A stretch of 64,000 nt of DNA from DATMRF01 sp035566435. Its GTDB lineage: Bacteria > Verrucomicrobiota > Verrucomicrobiia > Limisphaerales > UBA8199. This document shows positions 35,840-44,612 of the stretch, piece after piece. The translations under genes and the position numbers were made by a program. The notes below the pieces were generated by a model. The model made no database searches. It was given only the letters and a program-made list of their open reading frames with translations, and was not told the origin of the DNA. Numbering within the stretch: position 1 is the first letter of the stretch; the number at the start of each line of letters is the position of its first letter. The DNA lies in the NCBI GenBank assembly GCA_035566435.1, contig DATMRF010000047.1, positions 62,001 through 126,000 on the forward strand. Reading direction: 5' to 3'.

Positions 35840-37705
35840 TTGAACGCCCTCCCTTGGCTCATCCTGTTCCTGCCCCTGGCTGCCGCCGCGGTCATCACCC
35901 CCTTTACCCTGCGAGATCGCAAGCTCAGCGCCGGGCTGTCCATCGGCGCGGTGGTGGCAGGGTTCGTTCTCAGCGTCATCTTCGTCGGCGTGAACCATTG
36001 GGAACCCGCGCGCGAATCCACGCTGACCTGGCTGAGCGTCGGCAATTTCCAGGTGGACTTCGGCCTGCGTTTTGATCCGCTCAGCCTGTTGATGATGCTG
36101 GTGGTCACCGGCGTTGCCGGCCTCATTCACATCTATTCGTGGGGCTACATGCACGACGACCCAGGATTTTCGCGGTACTTCGCCTGCCTGAGCTTGTTCA
36201 CTTTTTCGATGCTCGGGATTGTGTTGGCGAACAATTTTGTCGAGCTGTTCATTTTCTGGGAACTGGTCGGCGTCTCCAGCTATCTGCTCATCGGTTTCTG
36301 GTTCGAACGGCCCGCGGCAGCGGACGCCGGCAAAAAAGCTTTTCTGACGAATCGGTTGGGCGATTTCGGGTTTTTCCTGGGCATCCTGACAGTTTGGGCG
36401 ACGCTTGGCTCGCTCAACTTCAGCACGCTGCAAGAAAGAATATCCGCCAACCCGCAGGCGCTTGGGGCCGTCGCAACGGTAGCCGGCCTATTGATTTTCT
36501 GCGGTGCCGTAGGCAAGAGCGCCCAGTTCCCGCTGCATGTCTGGCTGCCCGACGCCATGGAAGGCCCCACACCGGTCAGCGCGTTGATCCATGCCGCCAC
36601 AATGGTGGCGGCGGGCGTCTATATGCTGTGCCGAGTATTCTTCCTGCTTAACCCCCCGGCGTTGGAGGTGATCTCCTGGGTCGGCGGCTTTACGGCTCTG
36701 TTGTCGGCAGTGATCGCCGTCCAGCAAAATGATATCAAACGCATCCTGGCCTATTCAACGCTCTCGCAGCTCGGTTACATGGTGATGGGGGTCGGCCTGG
36801 GCGGTCCCAAAGAATCGATGTTCCACCTGACCACCCACGCGTTTTTCAAGGCTTTGCTTTTCCTCGGCGCCGGGTCCGTTATCATCGCGATGCACCACGA
36901 GCAGGACATCTGGAAAATGGGCGGGCTGCGCAAGAAGATGCCCGTTACTTTCTGGACGTTCCTGTTTGGCACCCTAGCCCTCGCCGGGGTCGTGCCTTTC
37001 AGCGGATTCTACAGCAAGGACGCGATACTCGCTCGTGCCGCGGAGGAACACGCCTATGGACGCTTCGCGCTCGGGGCTCTCGTGGCAGTCTTAACCACCT
37101 TCTATATGTTCCGCTTGGTGTTTGTCGTGTTCGGCGCGGCGGCAAGGTCCGAGTCTGCCAACCACTCGAAGGAATCACCCCCAGTCATGATTTTTCCGCT
37201 GCGAATCCTCGCCCTGCTCAGCTTGATTGGCGGATTCGTGGGCATCGAAAATACTTACAGCCATCAGCAATTCGGTCCGGAAACTGCCGCTCAGGCTTTG
37301 ACCTTCGGCGAACAGGTGATTGCGCCCTTCGCAGGTGCTCCGGTGGCCGCCTCGCTCGGATTACTGGCCGCCGCAATTGGGTTTGTGGCGGCGTATGGTC
37401 TCTACGCCAGGGCCGAAACGGACCCGTTGCCGGCAAGACTGGGTGTGCTGTCACGTTGGATGCGCAACCGCTTCTACCTGGACGAACTCTACGAGGCTAC
37501 CTTCATCCGGCTCCATGATTTCCTGGCCGCAGTCGCGGCCTGGACGGACCGCTGGCTCATCGCCGGCCTGGGCGTCCGCGGCACCCACGGCACTATCGAG
37601 CTCATTGGCCGCGCACTGCGCCAATTCCAAACCGGCAACCTGCAGACCTACGCCTTCCTCTTCGCCCTGGGTGTGGCGTTCCTGCTGTACCTCGTGCTAT
37701 GCTGA
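35840..37705 (+). CDS. nuoL: NADH-quinone oxidoreductase subunit L
   Basis: The largest antiporter-like proton-pumping subunit at the distal end of complex I. The 621-residue protein has about 15-16 helices. Conserved segments include YFACLSLFTFSMLGIVLANNFVELFIFWELVG (with the pumping Glu), GAVGKSAQFPLHVWLPDAMEGPTPVSALIHAATMVAAG (with the pumping Lys) and KRILAYSTLSQLGYM. The start is read as TTG at 35840, since no ATG or GTG fits the N-terminal helix. The stop codon overlaps the start of nuoM. Confidence 0.97.
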   Translation: MNALPWLILFLPLAAAAVITPFTLRDRKLSAGLSIGAVVAGFVLSVIFVGVNHWEPARESTLTWLSVGNFQVDFGLRFDPLSLLMMLVVTGVAGLIHIYSWGYMHDDPGFSRYFACLSLFTFSMLGIVLANNFVELFIFWELVGVSSYLLIGFWFERPAAADAGKKAFLTNRLGDFGFFLGILTVWATLGSLNFSTLQERISANPQALGAVATVAGLLIFCGAVGKSAQFPLHVWLPDAMEGPTPVSALIHAATMVAAGVYMLCRVFFLLNPPALEVISWVGGFTALLSAVIAVQQNDIKRILAYSTLSQLGYMVMGVGLGGPKESMFHLTTHAFFKALLFLGAGSVIIAMHHEQDIWKMGGLRKKMPVTFWTFLFGTLALAGVVPFSGFYSKDAILARAAEEHAYGRFALGALVAVLTTFYMFRLVFVVFGAAARSESANHSKESPPVMIFPLRILALLSLIGGFVGIENTYSHQQFGPETAAQALTFGEQVIAPFAGAPVAASLGLLAAAIGFVAAYGLYARAETDPLPARLGVLSRWMRNRFYLDELYEATFIRLHDFLAAVAAWTDRWLIAGLGVRGTHGTIELIGRALRQFQTGNLQTYAFLFALGVAFLLYLVLC

Positions 37706-39252
37706 CCGTCATTCTCGGGCTGCCCTTGCTCGCGGCGCTGGTGCTGGCGTTCGTCCCGCGCAACTTCCGCGTGCTGATTCGCGCAATGGCGGTGCTGGCG
37801 ACGCTACTGTCCGCAGCTCTGGCCGTGCTCGTGTTCGTGCAATTCAATAGCGCGTCGCCAGGCCCGCACGGTTTCAAATTCGAGCAGCAGGTGCCTTGGG
37901 TTCAAGCGCTGGGCATCAGCTACCATGTGGGCTTGGACGGCATCAACCTCGGCCTGGTGCTGATGGGCGCGATTGTAGCCCTGGCGGCCGCCTGCATTTC
38001 GTGGGAAATCAAAGAGCGGGAAAAGGAGTTTTACATCCTGCTGCTGGTAATGGCCGGGGGCATTCTCGGCGCATTTGCCTCGCTGGACCTGTTTCTATTT
38101 TACTTTTTCCATGAGCTGGCGCTCGTGCCGACCTTCATCATGATCGGCGTCTGGGGCCGGGGCGAACAAAAGAACTACGCGACGTTCCAGATTACGCTGT
38201 ACCTGAGCCTCGGCGCGCTGATCGCGCTGGCGGGCTTGATCGCGCTTTACGTGCAAGCCGGCGCCGGCACCTTCGACATCCCGGAACTGATCGCCTACCT
38301 GGACCAGCACCCGCTTTCCGCGAGCGCGCAGCGGTTGATTTTCCCGCTGCTGCTTTTCGGTTTCGGGATCCTGGTTTCGCTCTGGCCGTTCCACTCTTGG
38401 GCGCCGTTGGGCTACAGCTCGGCCCCCACCGCAACAGCGATGCTGCATGCCGGCGTGCTAAAAAAGTTCGGGTTGTACGGCCTCATCCGAATAGCGCTGC
38501 CAATGATGCCGGGGGCGGCGCAAAGCTGGATGCAAGTGGTGGCCTGGCTGTGCCTCGGCAATCTTGTCTATTGCGGCTGGGTCGCGATGCGTCAGAAGGA
38601 TTTCAATTGGCTGGTCGGCTACTCGAGCGTCGCCCACATGGGCTTCGTCTTCCTCGGCATCGCGACGCTGAACCTCGTCGGCATCACCGGCGCGGTGCTG
38701 GTGATGATCGCGCACGGCTTCCTGGCGGCGTTGACTTTCGGCCTGAGCGGTTACATTTACCAACAGACCGGCACCCTGCAGATTGACCAGCTCGGCGGCC
38801 TGCTGCGCAGGCTGCCTTTCGTCGGTGCCGTGCTGATCATGGCTGGCTTCGCAGGCTGCGGTTTGCCCGGCTTCGCCAACTTTGCGGGTGAAGTGACTGT
38901 GTTCTTCGGCGCCTGGAACGTTTTCCGGCCTGTGACTGTGTTCGCCTGCTGGGGAGCGTTGATTATTGGCGGCGTTTATATGCTGCGGGCGCTGCGCGCC
39001 ATCCTCCACGGGCCGCTGCCGGATAAATGGGCGCAGGTGGCGGACGCCTCGCATCTCTGGCGGAAAGCGCCGTTCGCCGCGCTCCTGGCCGGCCTGTTGC
39101 TCTTCGGCTTTTTTCCGCGCCTCCTGACGGACAAGATCCAGCCCAGCGTAGAGCCGATTGTGGCGCGGTTCCCAGGCGTGCTCGCAGCTTCCGAGAAATC
39201 GCGCACAGCTCCGGTGGTTACCGATGCCGCGCTCCGCATTCCGGGCCCATGA
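37699..39252 (+). CDS. nuoM: NADH-quinone oxidoreductase subunit M
   Basis: The second antiporter-like proton-pumping subunit. The 517-residue protein has about 14 helices. Motifs include YHVGLDGINLGLVLMGAIV, FYFFHELALVPTFIMIG (with the conserved Glu), LWPFHSWAPLGYSSAPTATAMLHAGVLKKFGLYGL (with the pumping Lys) and YSSVAHMGFVFLGI. It overlaps nuoL by seven bases and nuoN by an ATGA junction. Confidence 0.97.
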   Translation: MLTVILGLPLLAALVLAFVPRNFRVLIRAMAVLATLLSAALAVLVFVQFNSASPGPHGFKFEQQVPWVQALGISYHVGLDGINLGLVLMGAIVALAAACISWEIKEREKEFYILLLVMAGGILGAFASLDLFLFYFFHELALVPTFIMIGVWGRGEQKNYATFQITLYLSLGALIALAGLIALYVQAGAGTFDIPELIAYLDQHPLSASAQRLIFPLLLFGFGILVSLWPFHSWAPLGYSSAPTATAMLHAGVLKKFGLYGLIRIALPMMPGAAQSWMQVVAWLCLGNLVYCGWVAMRQKDFNWLVGYSSVAHMGFVFLGIATLNLVGITGAVLVMIAHGFLAALTFGLSGYIYQQTGTLQIDQLGGLLRRLPFVGAVLIMAGFAGCGLPGFANFAGEVTVFFGAWNVFRPVTVFACWGALIIGGVYMLRALRAILHGPLPDKWAQVADASHLWRKAPFAALLAGLLLFGFFPRLLTDKIQPSVEPIVARFPGVLAASEKSRTAPVVTDAALRIPGP

Positions 39253-40736
39253 ACGTTGCTCTCCTCAGTCACGAATGGTTGGTGCTCGCCCTCGGTCTGG
39301 GCCTGCTGCTGGCGGACCTGTGGCTGACCGGGCCGGCCAAGCGCAGCCTGGGTTACATCGCTGCGGCGGGCCTGGCCGTCATCCTGCTCCATACCTTCTT
39401 AGCCTTCCGGCTGGCTCCCGGCGAGACCGAATACGCCTTCGGTAAAATGTACGCGCTCGACGGTCTGGCTCTTTTCTTCAAGCGCTTCTTCCTGCTGGCG
39501 GCGGTGATTGTGCTGGTGATGTCGGTCGAGTTTGCCGACCGCATCGAGACCGGCATCGCCGAGTTTTACGCACTGATCCTGTTTGCTCTGAGCGGCATGC
39601 TGTTTGCCGCTTCGGCGAATGATTTTGCCCTGCTGTTCGTTTCGCTCGAGTTGATCACCGTCGCCTTTTATGTGCTGACGAGCTTTCATCGAGCGCGGCT
39701 TACTTCCCTCGAAGCGGGGGTGAAATATTTAATCATCGGCGCACTCTCGACCTCGTTCACAGTTTTCGGCATCGCGCTGGTCTCGGGCATTTCCGGGAAA
39801 CTGAACTTCGGGGAGCTGGCGGCGGTCGCGGGGCAGTTCAGCGGCAACAAAGTGTTCCTGTTCGGCCTGCTGCTGGTGCTGGTGGGGTTGGGGTTCAAGA
39901 TCGCGGCGTTCCCGTTCCAAATCTGGGCGCCGGACGTTTACCAGGGGGCACCGACACCGGTGACTGCCTTCCTGGCGGTCGGCTCGAAAGCCGCGGGGTT
40001 TGTCCTGCTGCTGCGGGTTCTGTTCCTGGCGGTGCCGGACATCACCGTGCAATGGTCCAGGCTGTTGATCACCATCTCCGCGATCACGATTCTCTACGGC
40101 AACTTATGCGCCATCCCGCAGCGCAACCTTAAGCGGTTGCTGGGCTACTCCAGCATCGCCCACGCCGGATACATGCTGCTGGGCGTGGCTGCCTTCGCCT
40201 CGGCAACCAGCCATCCCGGCCTGGCCTCCGCGCCCGGCACGGGGGCTTCCGCCATCCTCTATTACCTCAGCGGCTACCTCTTTACCGTGCTGGCCGCGTT
40301 CACCGTCATCTGCCTGGTCATGCGCCACGTCGAAGGCGAAGATGTCACCGCGCTGGCGGGCCTGAACCAGCGTTCGCCACTCCTGGCGACCACCCTGACC
40401 CTCGCGATGGTGTCGCTAGCCGGCATCCCGCCGATGGCCGGGTTTTTCGGAAAGTTCCTGCTGTTTAAGGCTGCGTTGACGCAAGGGACATCGGACCCGG
40501 CATTTTACTGGCTGGTGGCGATCGCCATCGGCGGCGTTGTCGTCTCCATCTACTATTACTTCGGCGTCGTGCGCGCAATCTTCTGGCCCGGACAGGCAGC
40601 CGACCCGCGGCCCATCCAAATCTCGCCGCTGGTCCGGCTCTCTCTCTGCACCTGCATCGCCGGGATGTTTATCCTTGGGCTATGCCCGGCCCCTGTGGTC
40701 CGCTGGGCGGAGGAAGCAGTGCGGATGTTGCGGTAG
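39249..40736 (+). CDS. nuoN: NADH-quinone oxidoreductase subunit N
   Basis: The third antiporter-like subunit and the last gene of the operon. The 495-residue protein has about 14 helices. Conserved parts are ALLFVSLELITVAFYVLTSF with the channel Glu, GLGFKIAAFPFQIWAPDVYQGAPTPVTAFLAVGSKAAGF and LLGYSSIAHAGYMLLG. The ATG at 39249 overlaps the nuoM stop codon; the longer upstream frame is only the antiphase of nuoM. It converges with kbl, 27 bp away, and no strong terminator was seen between them. Confidence 0.97.
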   Translation: MNVALLSHEWLVLALGLGLLLADLWLTGPAKRSLGYIAAAGLAVILLHTFLAFRLAPGETEYAFGKMYALDGLALFFKRFFLLAAVIVLVMSVEFADRIETGIAEFYALILFALSGMLFAASANDFALLFVSLELITVAFYVLTSFHRARLTSLEAGVKYLIIGALSTSFTVFGIALVSGISGKLNFGELAAVAGQFSGNKVFLFGLLLVLVGLGFKIAAFPFQIWAPDVYQGAPTPVTAFLAVGSKAAGFVLLLRVLFLAVPDITVQWSRLLITISAITILYGNLCAIPQRNLKRLLGYSSIAHAGYMLLGVAAFASATSHPGLASAPGTGASAILYYLSGYLFTVLAAFTVICLVMRHVEGEDVTALAGLNQRSPLLATTLTLAMVSLAGIPPMAGFFGKFLLFKAALTQGTSDPAFYWLVAIAIGGVVVSIYYYFGVVRAIFWPGQAADPRPIQISPLVRLSLCTCIAGMFILGLCPAPVVRWAEEAVRMLR

Positions 40737-40763
40737 GTAGGCGCGTAGCGCTTTCGCTGCGGA

Positions 40764-41945
40764 TTAAAGCCCGAGTTCCCTCTTCACCTCCCCAAACTGT
40801 TCGCTCGCAAATACCAGCTCCTCCCGGCTGTGAGCCGCCGAGATCTGGCAGCGGATGCGCGCTTTGCCTTGCGGGACTACCGGGTAGGAAAAGCCGATGA
40901 CGTAAACGCCTCTGCGCAGCATCGCGTCGGCGAACCTGCCCGCGAGCGCCGCATCGCCGAGCATTACCGGCACGATCGGATGTGTGCCCGGCAGGATGGT
41001 AAAACCGAGCTTCGCCATGCCGTCGCGGAAAAACTTGGTGTTTGCCTCCAACCGATCCCGCAGCTCGGTGGACGCAGTGAGCAACTCAAGCACCTTGAGC
41101 GATGCGCCGGCAATAGCGGGGGCCAGTGTGTTTGAGAACAGGTAGGGCCGCGACCGCTGCCGGAGCAGTTCGATGATCTCCTTGCGGCCGCTGGTATAAC
41201 CGCCACTGGCGCCTCCCAGCGCCTTGCCGAGTGTGCCGGTCAGCACATCCACCCGGCCCATCACGTTGTTGTATTCGGGTGTGCCCCTCCCGTGCTGGCC
41301 CATGAATCCGACCGCATGCGAGTCATCCACCATCACCAGCGCGCTATGCTTTTCGGCGAGGTCGCAAATGCCGGAAAGGTTGGCGATGTAGCCGTCCATC
41401 GAAAAAACACCGTCGGTCGCAATCATTCGGAAGCGCGCGCCCGCAGCCTCCTTCAGCTTAGTCTCCAGGTCCGCCACGTCGTTATTGCGGTACCGGTAGC
41501 GTTGCGCTTTGCAGAGGCGGACCCCATCAATGATGCTGGCATGGTTGAGCTCGTCGGAAATGATCGCGTCCTCCGCGCCGAGCAGCGTCTCGAACAAGCC
41601 GCCGTTGGCGTCGAAGCAGGAGGAGTAGAGAATGGTATCCTCGGCGCCGAGGAACTCGGTAAGTTTCGCCTCGAGCTGCTTATGGACGCCCTGGGTGCCG
41701 CAGATAAAACGCACGCTCGCCATGCCGTAACCCCATTTGTCGATGGCGTCCCGCGCGGCCGCCGCTACCGCCGGATGTTGCGCCAGCCCAAGGTAATTGT
41801 TCGCGCACAGGTTCAACACCGGCTGACCGTCTGTCACCCGGATGGTCGTACCCTGCGGGGTGACAATGACGCGCTCGTGCTTGTAGGTCCCGGCCGCGCG
41901 GATGCCGGCGAGTTGTTCCCGAAGGTATTCCTGAAACGTTTGCAT
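40764..41945 (-). CDS. kbl: glycine C-acetyltransferase (2-amino-3-ketobutyrate CoA ligase)
   Basis: A PLP enzyme that splits 2-amino-3-ketobutyrate with CoA into glycine and acetyl-CoA, the second step of threonine catabolism. The 393-residue protein matches the alpha-oxoamine synthase fold: NNYLGLAQHP, SVRFICGTQGVHKQLE, DELNHASIIDG, VMVDDSHAVGFMG and TLGKALGGASGGY, which contains the PLP-binding Lys. It lies downstream of tdh on the same strand after a 122-bp gap filled by an inverted pair of octamer tracts, so expression may be tuned between the two genes. Confidence 0.97.
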   Translation of the reverse strand: MQTFQEYLREQLAGIRAAGTYKHERVIVTPQGTTIRVTDGQPVLNLCANNYLGLAQHPAVAAAARDAIDKWGYGMASVRFICGTQGVHKQLEAKLTEFLGAEDTILYSSCFDANGGLFETLLGAEDAIISDELNHASIIDGVRLCKAQRYRYRNNDVADLETKLKEAAGARFRMIATDGVFSMDGYIANLSGICDLAEKHSALVMVDDSHAVGFMGQHGRGTPEYNNVMGRVDVLTGTLGKALGGASGGYTSGRKEIIELLRQRSRPYLFSNTLAPAIAGASLKVLELLTASTELRDRLEANTKFFRDGMAKLGFTILPGTHPIVPVMLGDAALAGRFADAMLRRGVYVIGFSYPVVPQGKARIRCQISAAHSREELVFASEQFGEVKRELGL

Positions 41946-41954
41946 GGGGGTGAT

Positions 41955-42060
41955 GTTAAAACGTTAAAAGGGTTAAAGCGTTAAAAAGCGAAAACGGATT
42001 CACACGTTACGATTCGCGTGTTGACGCTTCAATGTTTTAACCTTTTTAACGTTTTAACCC
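41955..42060. repeat. inverted pair of octamer tracts between tdh and kbl
   Basis: GTTAAAAC, GTTAAAAG, GGTTAAAG and CGTTAAAA (41955-41986) follow in 8-bp register. The second tract (42021-42060, ending TTTAACGT and TTTAACCC) is close to its reverse complement. The two could pair over about 22-25 bp with a loop of about 55 nt in the tdh-kbl mRNA. Confidence 0.75.
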
Positions 42061-42067
42061 ATCGCAA

Positions 42068-43096
42068 TCACCGCCAATTCAAAATCACCTTCCCCGCCTT
42101 CCCGCTCGTCATCACTTCAAAACCTTTCTCGAATTCAGTCAAATGGAACCGGTGGGTGATGGCCGGTTTGAGGTTAAGGCCGGTTTCGAGCATCACCGTC
42201 ATTTTGTACCAGGTCTCATACATCTCGCGGCCATAGATGCCTTTGATGGTCAGCATATTGAATACGACTTTGTTCCAGTCAAACGGCACCTGTTCGGAGG
42301 GGATGCCCAACATCGCAATTTTGCCGCCGTGACACATATGGTCGATCATTTCGCGCAACGCCGCCGGGTTACCGGACATTTCGAGGCCGACGTCGAAGCC
42401 CTCTTTCATGCCCAGTTGTTCCTCGACCTGTTTGAGCGTCCGTCCGTTCTTCACATTCAGGGCGACGGTGGCGCCCATTTGCCGCGCCAGGTCCAATCGG
42501 TAATCGTTCACGTCGGTCACTACCACGAACCGCGCGCCCGCATGCTTGGCGACCGCGGTGGCCATGATCCCAATCGGGCCTGCGCCCGTGATCAACACGT
42601 CCTCGCCCAATAGCGGAAAGGTGAGCGCGGTGTGCACCGCGTTACCGAACGGGTCGAAGATGGCCGCCACATCCCGGTCGATCCCGCTGCGGTGATGCCA
42701 GACATTGGTCATCGGCACCGAGATGTATTCCGCGAAGGCCCCCGGGCGGTTGACCCCGATGCCCAGCGTGTCCTTGCACAGGTGACGTCGCCCGGCCAGG
42801 CAGTTCCGGCACCGGCCGCACACCACGTGGCCCTCCGCGCTGACGACCTCTCCGGGAAAAAAATCCTTCACGTTCGAGCCCACCTCCGCCACTTCCCCGA
42901 CAAACTCGTGCCCGATGACCATCGGGGTCGGGATAGTCCGTTGAGCCCAATCGTCCCATTTGTAGATGTGGAGATCGGTGCCGCAAATCCCGGCGCGGTC
43001 CACGTGAATCAGCACGTCATTGATGCCGACTACGGGCTGCGGCACTTCCTCGAGCCACAAGCCGGGCTTCCGTTCTTTCTTGACGAGCGCTTTCAT
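42068..43096 (-). CDS. tdh: L-threonine 3-dehydrogenase
   Basis: A zinc-dependent medium-chain dehydrogenase that oxidises L-threonine to 2-amino-3-ketobutyrate with NAD. The 342-residue protein starts at MKALVKKERKPGLWLEEVP. The catalytic-zinc region is GICGTDLHIYKWD with GHEFVGEV, the structural-zinc lobe is CGRCRNCLAGRRHLC, and the Rossmann loop is GAGPIGIMATAVAKHAG. An upstream TTG at 43108 would add four residues and is less likely. kbl follows on the same strand, and an XRE-cupin regulator gene is divergent, 102 bp away. Confidence 0.97.
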   Translation of the reverse strand: MKALVKKERKPGLWLEEVPQPVVGINDVLIHVDRAGICGTDLHIYKWDDWAQRTIPTPMVIGHEFVGEVAEVGSNVKDFFPGEVVSAEGHVVCGRCRNCLAGRRHLCKDTLGIGVNRPGAFAEYISVPMTNVWHHRSGIDRDVAAIFDPFGNAVHTALTFPLLGEDVLITGAGPIGIMATAVAKHAGARFVVVTDVNDYRLDLARQMGATVALNVKNGRTLKQVEEQLGMKEGFDVGLEMSGNPAALREMIDHMCHGGKIAMLGIPSEQVPFDWNKVVFNMLTIKGIYGREMYETWYKMTVMLETGLNLKPAITHRFHLTEFEKGFEVMTSGKAGKVILNWR

Positions 43097-43102
43097 GGGT
43101 TT

Positions 43103-43187
43103 GAACAATTTCTAGTTTATCGGACCTGTTTCCGGTATAACAAACATAGTGTGTTCCTGTATGCAAGAACAATTTCCAGTATATTGG
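43103..43187. promoter_or_regulatory. repeated operator-like sites between tdh and the XRE regulator
   Basis: A 21-bp direct repeat matches at 18 of 21 positions (43103-43123 and 43167-43187; both begin GAACAATTTC and end in GG) with a 64-bp spacing, about six helical turns. Between them lie a 20-bp imperfect palindrome (43152-43171, TGTTC and GAACA ends, 8 of 10 pairs) and a related TTTCCGGTATA at 43129. This is a strong candidate binding region for the adjacent regulator. Confidence 0.65.
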
Positions 43188-43198
43188 ATGCAGCGGTT

Positions 43199-43807
43199 AT
43201 GAGGACCACCTCGAAGCCGACCCGGAAGCCCGCCGCCTCGTCCGCGCCCGCGGACGCGATCAGCCGGCACCTGGGAGGCAGGGTGAAGCACCTGCGCGGC
43301 GCGCGCGGCTGGTCGCTCGAAGCGCTGGCGCACGCCAGCGGCGTCAGCCGCTCGATGCTGAGCCAAATCGAGCGCGAACGGGCCAATCCCACCCTGGCGG
43401 TTACTTTGCGCATCGCTCGCGCTTTCGGCCTGACCCTGGGCGAGTTGCTCGAATTGCCCGGCGCGGCCTCGGCGGTCACGGTCATTCGCGCCGAGGACCA
43501 CGCCTACCACTACCGGTCAGACAAGGATTGCCGCATCCGGACGCTTTCGCCGTTGAACCTGGAAAAGGACGTCGAGTTTTACGAGATCCGGTTGCAGGCT
43601 GGCGGTGCGTTGCGCAGTTCGCCGCATTTCGAAGGCACGCGCGAATTCCTGACCCTGCAAAAAGGCCGGCTGCGCATCGAATCTGCCGGCGACGCGGAGG
43701 AGCTCAAGGCCGGCGACTCGGCGAGCTACCGGGCGGATGTCCCGCACGCCCTCATCAACACGGGCAAAGCGGAGGCGGTGTCGTTCTTGATCGTCATCTA
43801 TCGCTGA
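43199..43807 (+). CDS. XRE-family transcriptional regulator with C-terminal cupin
   Basis: A 202-residue regulator. A disordered N-terminus (about 1-25) is followed by a helix-turn-helix of Cro/XRE type (VKHLRGARGWSLEALAHASGVSRSMLSQIERERANPTLAV, about 29-68). A cupin domain follows from about 105 to the end (GTREFLTLQKGRLRIE and ADVPHALINTG), likely the effector-binding part. Such proteins commonly control a neighbouring catabolic gene in response to its substrate. Here the divergent genes are tdh and kbl, so threonine or a derived metabolite is a reasonable inference. ATG at 43199 is the first in frame near the domain. Confidence 0.9.
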   Translation: MRTTSKPTRKPAASSAPADAISRHLGGRVKHLRGARGWSLEALAHASGVSRSMLSQIERERANPTLAVTLRIARAFGLTLGELLELPGAASAVTVIRAEDHAYHYRSDKDCRIRTLSPLNLEKDVEFYEIRLQAGGALRSSPHFEGTREFLTLQKGRLRIESAGDAEELKAGDSASYRADVPHALINTGKAEAVSFLIVIYR

Positions 43808-44612
43808 GACGCGCCGAGGGCTCAGCGCGGGTTAAGCCTCGCCGCGGTGAAAAGTCCGCCACGGCTTGCAGCAGGAGAGACAGCCTTCGTGCCCCAGGGC
43901 CGGGGACACCGCGGGAGCTTTGGCTCGCCGGGCCGCGGGCCGCCGCCTGGCGGTTTTCTTTCCCCGGGTGGCCCCGCGTCGCGCGGTCTGGCTCATGCCG
44001 GTTTGCGGTCCCGCAGGGTCCACCGCGGCGATTGAAACTCAAACATCAGCATAGGTGAATGAAGTATGTAGTGACTCTAATTCAGCGCCCGGACCTGTCA
44101 AGGGACGCGGCGATGTCACGACCCGGTTCGATCGACGTGGCTCGGTCAGAGCGGGCGAGCGTCACCGCGAGCCCCAACCGTCACGAGCCGTGGTTCATTT
44201 CGGGGGCACGGAGACGCTCGCCCTCCGGGTTCGAGGTCGATCGTGACCTCGAGAGGGCCGCGAGTGCAGTCCGGCGGTGGTTTCACCTATCTAACTAATG
44301 CAGCTTTCCGAAACTATTCGCGTGTCAGTCATTTAACTGACATGACGGGCGCGGCACAATCGGCATGATACGAAGCGCCATCGTGCACGGCTTGTCATTT
44401 AATGCACGATGGGATTGGGGTAGAGTGACAGGGGGTGGCGAGTTGTGCAGCGCCACCTCCTGTTTTGAGCAAGCGGTCGCGCCTAAGCGAGTCCGGCGCT
44501 CGGGACGGTTGGGGTGTGCGGTCAAACGCACACTTCACAAAATGGGCTAAAGGCCATAAGTTATGTTGACAGCGGTACAAAATGGCGAGATACTAAACAA
44601 CCCTTAGCTTTT
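43808..44612. other. 805-bp gene-poor region
   Basis: A GC-rich stretch (to about 44040) is followed by mixed sequence. The open frames, including one at 44059-44298 on the plus strand, show no recognisable family and high Arg/Ser content. The only structure I see is the 10-bp inverted repeat at 44378-44412. The 3' part probably holds the promoter and leader of the prepilin gene at 44613. An unidentified structured RNA cannot be excluded. Confidence 0.45.
44378..44412. repeat. 10-bp inverted repeat
   Basis: CCATCGTGCA (44378-44387) and TGCACGATGG (44403-44412) are perfect reverse complements separated by 15 bp, about 200 bp upstream of the prepilin gene. It may be an operator or RNA hairpin. 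Confidence 0.55.

Noticed and set aside
44059..44298. 79-codon plus-strand frame
   Set aside because: Arg/Ser-rich, no leader, no recognisable family; left as part of the gene-poor region.
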